A stretch of 64,000 nt of DNA from NCBI RefSeq assembly GCF_001879205.1, contig NZ_MLFK01000009.1, positions 1-64,000 of the forward strand, read 5' to 3'. Below are positions 52,432-60,827 of this stretch, piece by piece. Source of the stretch: Flavobacterium johnsoniae. GTDB lineage: Bacteria; Bacteroidota; Bacteroidia; Flavobacteriales; Flavobacteriaceae. The position numbers were made by a program, and so were the translations under genes. The notes beneath the pieces were generated by a model. That model searched no databases. It was not told the DNA's origin and saw nothing but the letters and a program-made list of their open reading frames with translations. Position 1 is the stretch's first letter. Every line of letters begins with the position of its first letter.

Positions 52432-55377
52432 ATGAGAAAACAATTACATGCTATTTTTTTTAAAAGAGGCCGATGCTGCACTCTTATATTATGGATCTTT
52501 TTTGTCCTCTTAACTTCAAGTATATATGCACAACGCGGCTATTATGATGCGCCGTATAAAAGATATGAAGCAAATTTGGGTCAATTGTCTAATGGAAGCA
52601 CCACTACTGCAAAATCATACAATCAGGCGGATCTTCAATCTGAGGCCTCAGACCAACAGTGTGTTAATATGTCGGCAGCCAATGCTGCAGTTCAATGGAC
52701 ACTTACAGAAGCGGCAGATGGTCTTGTAATTCGATACAGTGTTCCCGATGGACAAACAGGGACTTTGGGAGTGTATAATGGAAATACCAAAATTACAACT
52801 CTTACTTTGACTTCTACCTGGTCATGGGAATATTTATGGAGCAACGGAAATCCAAATAACAACGGAATTACCAATCAAAATCCAAGAATGCGATTTGACG
52901 AAGTCCGCTATAAACTTCCAAGTAAAATTCCTGCTTCAGGAACATTAAGATTGGTACGAGAAACAGGGAATATTCATTTGGATTTTGCTGAAATGGAACC
53001 GGTTCCAACGGCTGTTACGGCCCCGGCTGGCGCAGTTACTTATACAGGAAACGGAAGCGATCTTCAAACTTTTATTGATGCCAACGGCGGTAAAAAAATA
53101 TTTATTCCAAGTGGTGTTTATAATGTTAATCGTGAATTGTATTTTGGGTCGGCTAATACTTCATTAATTGGCGCGGGAATGTGGTATACGCAGATTAATT
53201 TTACCAATACCAGCAGTTTAAATGGAGGATTGCGCGCAAATGCCAGCAATATTTCATTTTCAGATCTTTATTTAACCACAAATTCAGCTTCCAGAAGTAA
53301 TTCTTATAAAGCCATAAACGGCGTTTTTACGAGTGGTTCTGTAATAAAAAATATTTGGGCAGAACATTTTGAATGTGGTGCCTGGATTGCACAATACAAT
53401 TCTGGAGGTCCTGCAATTGCCGATGGCTTTACGCTTTCTCACTGTCGTTTTAGAAATAATTATGCTGACGGAATTAATCTTTGCAAAGGAACTGCAAACG
53501 CGATTGTAGAGCATTGTAATTTTAGAAACAATGGAGATGACGATCAGGCTATTTGGTCTGCTGACGGACTGGAATGTATTAATAATACGTTTCGATATAA
53601 TACTTCGGAAAACTGCTGGCGTGCTTGTGGTCTGGCGATTTACGGCGGTAAAAATAACAAAGCTTACAATTTAATTATAAAAGACAATTTAGAAGCAGGA
53701 ATCAGAGTTAGTAATAATTTTCCAGGAGCGCCATTTAACAATGACGGAATGCATGAAATACACGATATCACCGTAACAGCCTGCGGTACTTTTAACGATA
53801 CCTACAACAATCCTGTAGCGGCAATAGATATTTTTAGCGCCGCTATTGCAGGATCTCAGGTTAAAAATGTACAGCTTTACAATATCGATATCTTAGATTC
53901 AAGAAATGACGCTATTTCGATAAGCAAAAGATCGGGAGACGGAATTTATAATCTTTCTTTTAAAGACATAACAATCAACGGAACAGGTAAGGAGTTTCCG
54001 GGAAATAATGTACTTAACAGAAACTGGGGCCGAGGCTTTTTTGTACTTATAGCAGGTTCTCCAGCCGGAAATGGCACTTATTGCAATATGAATTATTCTA
54101 ATAGAAGCGGAAATGCCACAGTTAATGAAGAAACGAATGCAATTGGAACATTTTCCTGGACAGCTGCAACAAATTGTTCCAGCACACCAGTTGGGGTAAC
54201 GGGGGTAACGATAACACCTGCGGCAGTTACTTTAGGGGTTGGCGCAACGCAGCAGTTAACGCCAACAGTTGCTCCGGCTAATGCAACAAACAAAACGGTA
54301 AGCTATAGTTCTAACAATACAGGCGTGGCAACTGTAAATTCGGCTGGTTTGGTAACGGCGATTGCTCAGGGATCTGCAGTAATTACGGTAACCACTCAGG
54401 ATGGAGCTAAAACGGCAACGGCTGCTATCACAGTAAATTCATCAAATGTTGCAGTAACTAGTGTAAGTCTTAGTCCAACAACAGTAACATTGGCTGTAGT
54501 AGCAACGCAGCAATTAACAGCAACGGTTCTTCCGTCTAATGCCACGAATAAATCGGTTAGCTATGCTTCAAACAATACTGGTGTAGCAACTGTAAATAGT
54601 TCAGGTTTGGTAACCGCGGTTGCTAACGGAACAGCCACAATTACGGTAACCACTGCAGATGGAAATAAAACCAGCACAGCTGCAATTACAGTAAACACGG
54701 CCACAGGAACTTATTTTACGATTAAAAACAAATGGACTGGTAATTATTTATATGATGCCGGTGCTAATGTAGGATATGGCCCAACTGTAGCAAACAATAA
54801 TTATAAATGGGAAAAAGTAGCGGTAGATGCAACTTATTTTATATTAAAAAATGTAGGTACGGGAGATATCATGCATATTGAAAATTTAACAGGAGCGGTA
54901 CAATGTACTGCAGGATCAACTGGCTGGTGGAGTGCACAATGGTCAAACGAAAATGTTGACGGTACGTGGGTAAGAATTAAAAACAGATGGCAGACAGGAA
55001 GCATGATTCATATCGAAAACCTAAATGGATCTGCGCAATATGCAGGAGCTCAAAACAATTGGGAAAGTGCTCAATGGCAATTTCAAAGTACTACATCAAA
55101 AAAAGTTGAGTTTACTGAAGCGGTAACAGTGACTGAAAATTCGCTGGTAAGCATTTATCCAAATCCTGCTGTTAATAATGAGTTTAATGTTGTGCTGCCA
55201 GAATTAAATGCAGGCGATATTGCAACTGTAACAGTTACGGATATAAACGGAAGAAAGGTTTTAGCAGAAAAAATTACTTCATCTGCAAAAATCAATCATA
55301 ATTTAGCCGAAGGAATATATGTAGTTACAATCAGTTCAAATGATTTTAAGGTTTCTAAAAAAGTGATTGTAAAATAA
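52432..55377 (+). CDS. Secreted multidomain beta-helix glycoside hydrolase (GH87-like) with T9SS signal
   Basis: The 981-residue protein has a signal peptide (cleavage near SIYAQ). In order: a CBM35/6-like beta-sandwich (about 40-185, opening YKRYEANLGQLSNGSTTTAK), a right-handed beta-helix (about 195-580) with WAEHFECGAWIAQYN and an acidic cluster Asp369-Asp371 in NNGDDDQAIWSADG, two tandem BIG2 domains (about 587-665 and 668-752), a ricin-like beta-trefoil region (about 758-885; GDIMHIENLTGAVQ, GSMIHIENLNGSAQ) and a type IX secretion C-terminal domain (SIYPNPAVNNEF to the end). The helix pattern recalls GH87 alpha-1,3-glucanases, so an alpha-glucan is the suggested substrate. Pectate-lyase-like enzymes are the alternative. 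Confidence 0.75.
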   Translation: MRKQLHAIFFKRGRCCTLILWIFFVLLTSSIYAQRGYYDAPYKRYEANLGQLSNGSTTTAKSYNQADLQSEASDQQCVNMSAANAAVQWTLTEAADGLVIRYSVPDGQTGTLGVYNGNTKITTLTLTSTWSWEYLWSNGNPNNNGITNQNPRMRFDEVRYKLPSKIPASGTLRLVRETGNIHLDFAEMEPVPTAVTAPAGAVTYTGNGSDLQTFIDANGGKKIFIPSGVYNVNRELYFGSANTSLIGAGMWYTQINFTNTSSLNGGLRANASNISFSDLYLTTNSASRSNSYKAINGVFTSGSVIKNIWAEHFECGAWIAQYNSGGPAIADGFTLSHCRFRNNYADGINLCKGTANAIVEHCNFRNNGDDDQAIWSADGLECINNTFRYNTSENCWRACGLAIYGGKNNKAYNLIIKDNLEAGIRVSNNFPGAPFNNDGMHEIHDITVTACGTFNDTYNNPVAAIDIFSAAIAGSQVKNVQLYNIDILDSRNDAISISKRSGDGIYNLSFKDITINGTGKEFPGNNVLNRNWGRGFFVLIAGSPAGNGTYCNMNYSNRSGNATVNEETNAIGTFSWTAATNCSSTPVGVTGVTITPAAVTLGVGATQQLTPTVAPANATNKTVSYSSNNTGVATVNSAGLVTAIAQGSAVITVTTQDGAKTATAAITVNSSNVAVTSVSLSPTTVTLAVVATQQLTATVLPSNATNKSVSYASNNTGVATVNSSGLVTAVANGTATITVTTADGNKTSTAAITVNTATGTYFTIKNKWTGNYLYDAGANVGYGPTVANNNYKWEKVAVDATYFILKNVGTGDIMHIENLTGAVQCTAGSTGWWSAQWSNENVDGTWVRIKNRWQTGSMIHIENLNGSAQYAGAQNNWESAQWQFQSTTSKKVEFTEAVTVTENSLVSIYPNPAVNNEFNVVLPELNAGDIATVTVTDINGRKVLAEKITSSAKINHNLAEGIYVVTISSNDFKVSKKVIVK

Positions 55378-55408
55378 TAGTTGTTTAACAGTAGTTTCAG
55401 AATAAAAA

Positions 55409-55450
55409 ATAATCCCTATGCATAAAAACATAGGGATTATCATTTTTTTT
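55409..55450. terminator. Bidirectional intrinsic terminator
   Basis: ATAATCCCTATG (55409-55420) and CATAGGGATTAT (55429-55440) pair perfectly; T8 follows on the plus strand. It lies between convergent genes. Confidence 0.85.
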
Positions 55451-55459
55451 AAAGGATCT

Positions 55460-56461
55460 TTATTGAATGATTGTGGTCCAGCTTTCGCCGCTAATATCTA
55501 TTAATTCCAGTGTATATACTGCTTTTTCATGTTCGGGAATTTGAAATTTCAACCGGGCTTTTGCGCCTAATGGCAGGATCAAACTGTGTTTTCCGGGTTT
55601 TACTTTAGCAACGTAATCATTTTTGATCTGTTCTTTGGTTAATTTTGACAGCTGTACCTGATTCTGTTCAAAAAGAATTTTTCCTTGTTTGTCTTTTAAT
55701 TTAATTTCAATAAGAAAAGAACCATAAACATCTGCGCCTTCATCCCTAAAAACAGTAAAACTTAAAGTATTATTTATAATTGAAGCATCGCTGATCGTAA
55801 CATGCGGTCGTACAGAAAGATTATGCAGTTTGCCATAAACACCTCCATGAAAATATTGATTGGTAAATAAGGTAAGTGCTAAAATAAAAACAGAACCTAT
55901 TAATATTGTTTTACTGATAGTTGGATCTTTTAATGGCAAATTTCCGGAACCTAGAAAACGGAACCATTTTTTAGTGGTAAAAGATATGTTTTTTCGGGTA
56001 AGATATTCGTCAAGCGAATATTTTCCTCCGCCGGACATAAAAATGGTAAATCCAGAGGCTGCTCCCAAAACACCTATCTGCCATTCATCCAGACAGGTTG
56101 TTCCCAGCCATCCGGAACCTAATAAAATACCAAATGCAAGACTAAAAACGCCAATACTCATTAATCGGGTAAAAAGACCAAGCATAAATAAAAGTCCCAC
56201 AATTCCTTCAATAATAGTAAAAGAAGCCATTGCCCACCAAAGACTCTCAGGATTAGAAACAAGATTTTCTATGATGGGTTTGATGCCCAGTGCGTGCGGA
56301 AGAAAATGGTTGAACTTTTCTCCAATATATCCTGCCTCCTCGGGATTTAATTTGTTTTCTAAGATTAGTCTTCGCCAAAAAGCAGAAAAATAAGTCCAGC
56401 CTGCCACCCAGCGCAGCGCTGTAGTAAACATACCGCTATATAAATAGGTTTGATTGTTCAT
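55460..56461 (-). CDS. DoxD/DoxA-type membrane protein (thiosulfate:quinone oxidoreductase family)
   Basis: The product is 333 residues. The N-terminal 160 residues are a DoxX/DoxD membrane domain with four helices (TTALRWVAGWTYFSAFWRRL; WWAMASFTIIEGIVGLLFML; GSGWLGTTCLDEWQIGVLGA). After one more helix (about 185-205) comes an extracytoplasmic beta domain like DoxA (RPHVTISDASIINNTLSFTV; KQGKILFEQNQVQLSKLTKE). In archaea DoxD and DoxA are separate subunits of an enzyme oxidising thiosulfate to tetrathionate with quinone reduction; here they are fused. Whether this protein uses thiosulfate is not known. It is inserted on the opposite strand between glycan-utilisation genes. Confidence 0.82.
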   Translation of the reverse strand: MNNQTYLYSGMFTTALRWVAGWTYFSAFWRRLILENKLNPEEAGYIGEKFNHFLPHALGIKPIIENLVSNPESLWWAMASFTIIEGIVGLLFMLGLFTRLMSIGVFSLAFGILLGSGWLGTTCLDEWQIGVLGAASGFTIFMSGGGKYSLDEYLTRKNISFTTKKWFRFLGSGNLPLKDPTISKTILIGSVFILALTLFTNQYFHGGVYGKLHNLSVRPHVTISDASIINNTLSFTVFRDEGADVYGSFLIEIKLKDKQGKILFEQNQVQLSKLTKEQIKNDYVAKVKPGKHSLILPLGAKARLKFQIPEHEKAVYTLELIDISGESWTTIIQ

Positions 56462-56530
56462 TGTAATTTGAATTTAATTATAAGAAATAGATAAAGCTTC
56501 AATAACCGAAACCTGCAGCATATAATTGAT

Positions 56531-56609
56531 TTTAACACATAGAAGCATAGAATTAAATAATCTCAAAAAGGCGTTTCACTTGTATTAATAAACATAGCTA
56601 TGTGTTAAA
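56531..56609. repeat. Inverted repeat element (TTTAACACATAG arms)
   Basis: TTTAACACATAG (56531-56542) and CTATGTGTTAAA (56598-56609) are perfect 12-bp arms, with an extra CATAG copy next to each. The 79-bp element lies in the spacer upstream of the DoxD gene. From memory, similar 'AACACATAG' repeats are scattered in flavobacterial genomes. Confidence 0.6.
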
Positions 56610-56696
56610 TGATTTTATAATCAATGCAAAGTGCAGCTAATTATGCTCAACGGTTTAACAGAAGTATTGAAGTATAGGGGTATTACAATTAAAAAA

Positions 56697-57056
56697 TCAA
56701 ATCAGATATTGTTCGTGTAATAAATAGATAGGAATGATTTTGAACACTTTTTTCTTTGGAAAAGAAATGCTTTGAACTTTAGAAGCATTAAGTACTTTTT
56801 GAAAATCAGAGAAATCAGATAAAAAATGTTTCTTTAAATCTTTATCCTTAACAGAATCTAAAGCCTTTTTTACGGTTTTATCTATGTAGATAAAACAAGT
56901 AGCAGACAGATTACTGTTTTGGTTGTTTTTAAGTTCGTTTACAGGAACATCCAAAACTAGTTTAATTTCTCTTTTAGCAGAACACGGAAGGCATACAAAG
57001 AACAGCACCAAAAGGATGATAGTTCTGTAGAGTATATTTTTTGTATGATAATGCAT
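56697..57056 (-). CDS. Small exported protein, function unknown
   Basis: The product is 119 residues with an N-terminal signal sequence (TIILLVLFFVCLPCSAKREI; the late Cys could be lipidated, or cleavage occurs after SA). The mature part has KLVLDVPVNELKNNQNSNLS, a Lys/Asp helix (KALDSVKDKDLKKHFLSDFS) and an unusual C-terminus of hydrophobic strands (FKIIPIYLLHEQYLI). I do not recognise it. It lies alone on the minus strand between the DoxD gene and susC. Confidence 0.6.
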   Translation of the reverse strand: MHYHTKNILYRTIILLVLFFVCLPCSAKREIKLVLDVPVNELKNNQNSNLSATCFIYIDKTVKKALDSVKDKDLKKHFLSDFSDFQKVLNASKVQSISFPKKKVFKIIPIYLLHEQYLI

Positions 57057-57290
57057 TAACCTGTTTTCTAAATTTCAAATGTAACAAGATTTTTTTTAGA
57101 ATGTTGTAAGCGAGTTGTTAATATACTTATTTTAAATGAAGCCTCTTTTTTGGCTTAAAAGAAAAGGTTTTCTTATGACATTGAATTATCATTATTTATG
57201 CATTACATATTTTTTATTTAGTTTTTTTTGAATAATGTCATTTTTTTAAGACAAAACGAAGGTGAAATGTATTGCCAAGATTTTTTTATC

Positions 57291-57342
57291 CCCTAAAACG
57301 TATTTTATTACTCCTTCTGAGAATCATTATTATTCAAATTTG
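57291..57342 (+). promoter_or_regulatory. Shared glycan-locus promoter motif, copy before susC
   Basis: CCCTAAAACGTA, then TTTTATTACTCC, and 20 bp later a -7-like box CAAATTTG (57335-57342). The same arrangement with identical spacing is found at 63352-63403. The susC start codon is 86 bp downstream. Confidence 0.55.
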
Positions 57343-57427
57343 CAGGCAAATCACGAATCGATATTTCACCTATCTCATTGTGGTTTTTTCAAACTAACTA
57401 TTTAATTAACCAAATTACCAACCAAAA

Positions 57428-60400
57428 ATGACAAATTTTATTAGGATTCAAAAAAGTCCTGATTGTGTGTCTGTATTTGATTTGAAAAAGAAAATAATGA
57501 TGCTTTGTGTATTGTTTTCTTTATTTCAAGTTGATGGATACGCTATTAGTTCTAAGGGTACAAAAGAAAAGCAAAATGTACAACAGCAAAAAAACATTAC
57601 CGGACAGGTTAATGACGAAAATGGTTTGCCGCTTCCTGGTGTAACCATATTAGAAAAAGGAAGCAAGAATGCAACCTTAACAGATTTTGACGGAAAATTT
57701 ACTTTAAAATTAGAAAACGAGAATTCAGTATTAGTATTCTCTTTTTTGGGTTATGTAAATTCAGAAGTTGCCGTAAAAGGAAAAACTACAATTAATGTAA
57801 AAATGCAAAAAACTACAACTTCATTAGAGGAAGTAGTTGTTGTAGGGTATGGTAAAATGAAGAAAAAGGATTTAACGGGAGCTATTGTTCAGGTAACACC
57901 TGATAAATTAGCCAACCAAAATCCGCAGACGGTTCAGGATATATTAAGAGGGACTCCGGGTGTAAGAGTAGGTTATGACCCTTCTGCAAAAGGAGGAGGA
58001 AATATACAAATTCGAGGGCAGACTTCTGTGTATACAGGTACAGATCAAAAAACAGGCGGACCTCATAATTCACCGCTTATTATTTTAGACGGAATGCAGT
58101 TTTATGGAGAACTTTCGGAAATCAATCCTGATGACATTGCCCAGCTTGATATTTTAAAAGATGCATCGGCTGCATCTGTTTATGGGTCTAGAGCGGCGGC
58201 AGGAGTTATTCTTATCTCAACCAAAAAAGGTAAAACGGGTAAACCAATGGTTAGTTTTACTACCAATACAACGATTAGCAATAAGAGTGCTTATCGTGGT
58301 GTGTATTCTCCACAAGGATACTTAAAATATCGTGAAGATTGGGAAACTGCCCAAACTTACGGCGTTAATACAGCAACCGGGCAATATGAAGCATGGATAT
58401 CAGGGACCACTGCTGCAGGTAAACCGGGGTATTTTTCAAATCCTAATGATTTAGGCAAATGGGGGATTACCGAAGCGCAATGGTTAGCTTATCAACCCGC
58501 TGCACAAACAAACGGAAAAAGTTCGAAAGAAGTATGGGGAGCACGTTTGGGATTAAATTTTGATCCTTCACTAATGGCTAATTTCCTGGCAGATAAAACA
58601 CACGATTGGAGTAATAGTTCTTTTAGAACAGGAATTAATCATGACAATAATTTGAGTGTTTCCGGAGCAAGCGACAAAGTAAATTATTATATGTCTTTTG
58701 GTTATTTAACCTCAGAAGGGGCTATTGTGGGCAACGATTATAAAGCATCCCGTTCTAACATGAAAGTCGATGCTAAAATTACAGATTGGCTTGACTTTGG
58801 AATAAATGTTAATTTCCAGGATCGATCAGATGGAGATATAACTCCCTCTTTAGGAACAAACGCCGGGGATAATAATATGATGAGAACCAGCCCGTTTGGA
58901 ACTTTTAGAGATGCAAATGGCAACTATGAGAGACAGCCAATGGGAAAAAATGTTTCAGGGCAGAATTATAATTATTATTACGAACGCCAATTTATTGAGA
59001 AGGAGACAGGATATACGACATTGAATACCATTTTTAATACAAAGGTAACTTTGCCTTTGGGTATCACGTATACCTTTAACATTGCGCCTCGCTATCAATT
59101 TTTTCACGATCGTTATTTCAGATCAACACAAAATCCAAACTGGCCGGCAGCTACCACTGGGGTAAATAGAAATAATGCTACAAGATTTGATTATAACCTG
59201 AATAATACAATAACCTGGGATTATACAATTGCTGCAAAACATCACATCGTTGCAACTTTTGTTCAGGAAGCCGAAGAACGCCGTTATTGGTCAGATGGAA
59301 TGGATGCTTATAATATTCAGCCTTCGGATGCTTTAGGGTTTCACCTTGTAAACACGGCAACAATGGCGAATAGTGCGCTTAGATCAAACGACACACACGA
59401 AACAGCAGATGCATTAATGGCTAGACTTTTCTATTCGTTTGATAATCGTTATATGCTTACAGCGACTGTCCGCAGAGATGGATATTCTGCATTTGGGGCT
59501 TCAAATCCTTACGCAGTTTTCCCTTCTTTTGGAGTGGCATGGACCTTTAAAAATGAAAAGTGGTTTACATGGGATGCGATGAGTACTGGTAAATTGCGTT
59601 TGTCTTGGGGTAGAAATGGAAACAGGTCGCTTGCAGATCCGTACGTTTCTGTTGCAAACTTAGTAAATACGGGAACAATGGGATATTTAGATCCTTCAGG
59701 GAAAGCTCTTGAAATTAAGTATTTAGCACTTGATCGTCTGGCAAATCCAAATTTGCAATGGGAAAAAACAACCTCAACAAATATTGGTCTTGACTTAGGA
59801 TTTTTACATGATCGTATTACCGCTTCTTTAGACCTTTACAAGGCATCTACTCATGATATGATTATGAGTCAGTCTCTGCCTGGTTTTACAGGATTTTCAT
59901 CCATTGCAACCAATCTTGGAGAGGTTCAAAATCAAGGTATGGAATTGAGTATTAACACTCTTAATATGAAAAAGCCAAACTTTGAATGGCGTACTACATT
60001 TGGAATATCTTATAACGAAAATAAAATAGTGTCATTATACGGCAATATGGTAGATATTAAGGATGCAAGTGGTAATGTTATTGGGAAAAAAGAAGGTGAT
60101 GATTCAGCAAACGGATGGTTTATAGGAAGGCCGATCACACAAATCTGGGATTATAGAGTTACTGGAATCTGGCAAAAAGATGAGTGGAAAGAGGCTCAAA
60201 AATACGGACAGCGTCCTGGAGACCCAAAAGTAGCAAACAGTTATACTGCAGACGATGTAGATGCAGTAGGACCGGATGGTGTTCCTTATAAAAAAGCGGT
60301 TTATAACGAAAAAGACAAACAGTTTTTAGGAAATTCAAATTCTCCTGTACAGTGGTCGCTGCGCAATGATTTTAAGATTTATAAAAACTGGGATTTGGCA

Positions 60401-60814
60401 ATCAGTATGTATTCTAATGTGGGAGGTAAATCACTTAACTCAAATTACATGAATACTTTCAATGACGCCAGTTTATATAAATTCAATTTCAACCCGTATG
60501 TAAATCCGTATTGGACACTTGACAACCCAACCAATGAGTGGGCGCGTCTTGATGCTAAAGGTCCTGCAGGAACTCCGGTGGCACCAGGAAGATTGTATGA
60601 TCGCAGTTTTATTCGTTTAGATAACATTTCGCTGGCCTATACGCTTCCTAGAGATCTTTTAGACCGCGTGCATATCAAGAGTATAAAAATTTATGCTTCA
60701 GTTCAAAACGTAGCAACATGGGCTGCTTCTAAAGAATGGAAATACTTTGGAGATCCGGAAACAGGGGGATTGGCTACGCGACAGTTTAATTTAGGTTTTA
60801 ATTTCCAACTTTAA
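57428..60814 (+). CDS. SusC/RagA family TonB-linked outer-membrane transporter
   Basis: The 1128-residue outer-membrane transporter imports oligosaccharides together with its SusD lipoprotein. After a signal sequence come a carboxypeptidase-D-like domain (about 57-125; ITGQVNDENGLPLPGVTILE), the SusC hallmark LEEVVVVGYGKMKKKDLTGA, a plug (QNPQTVQDILRGTPGVRVGY; ILKDASAASVYGSRAAAGVI) and a 22-strand barrel ending RQFNLGFNFQL. The SusD gene follows after 13 bp. The signal sequence begins with an atypical polar stretch (MTNFIRIQKSPDCVSVFDLK), as often seen in SusC proteins. The glycan is probably shared with the secreted hydrolase at 52432 and the lyase-like protein at 63525. Confidence 0.95.
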   Translation: MTNFIRIQKSPDCVSVFDLKKKIMMLCVLFSLFQVDGYAISSKGTKEKQNVQQQKNITGQVNDENGLPLPGVTILEKGSKNATLTDFDGKFTLKLENENSVLVFSFLGYVNSEVAVKGKTTINVKMQKTTTSLEEVVVVGYGKMKKKDLTGAIVQVTPDKLANQNPQTVQDILRGTPGVRVGYDPSAKGGGNIQIRGQTSVYTGTDQKTGGPHNSPLIILDGMQFYGELSEINPDDIAQLDILKDASAASVYGSRAAAGVILISTKKGKTGKPMVSFTTNTTISNKSAYRGVYSPQGYLKYREDWETAQTYGVNTATGQYEAWISGTTAAGKPGYFSNPNDLGKWGITEAQWLAYQPAAQTNGKSSKEVWGARLGLNFDPSLMANFLADKTHDWSNSSFRTGINHDNNLSVSGASDKVNYYMSFGYLTSEGAIVGNDYKASRSNMKVDAKITDWLDFGINVNFQDRSDGDITPSLGTNAGDNNMMRTSPFGTFRDANGNYERQPMGKNVSGQNYNYYYERQFIEKETGYTTLNTIFNTKVTLPLGITYTFNIAPRYQFFHDRYFRSTQNPNWPAATTGVNRNNATRFDYNLNNTITWDYTIAAKHHIVATFVQEAEERRYWSDGMDAYNIQPSDALGFHLVNTATMANSALRSNDTHETADALMARLFYSFDNRYMLTATVRRDGYSAFGASNPYAVFPSFGVAWTFKNEKWFTWDAMSTGKLRLSWGRNGNRSLADPYVSVANLVNTGTMGYLDPSGKALEIKYLALDRLANPNLQWEKTTSTNIGLDLGFLHDRITASLDLYKASTHDMIMSQSLPGFTGFSSIATNLGEVQNQGMELSINTLNMKKPNFEWRTTFGISYNENKIVSLYGNMVDIKDASGNVIGKKEGDDSANGWFIGRPITQIWDYRVTGIWQKDEWKEAQKYGQRPGDPKVANSYTADDVDAVGPDGVPYKKAVYNEKDKQFLGNSNSPVQWSLRNDFKIYKNWDLAISMYSNVGGKSLNSNYMNTFNDASLYKFNFNPYVNPYWTLDNPTNEWARLDAKGPAGTPVAPGRLYDRSFIRLDNISLAYTLPRDLLDRVHIKSIKIYASVQNVATWAASKEWKYFGDPETGGLATRQFNLGFNFQL

Positions 60815-60827
60815 TAATTATTCAACA

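Noticed and set aside
55860..56393. Plus-strand frame of 177 codons opposite the DoxD gene
   Set aside because: The minus strand encodes a clear membrane protein family; this product has no coherent features.
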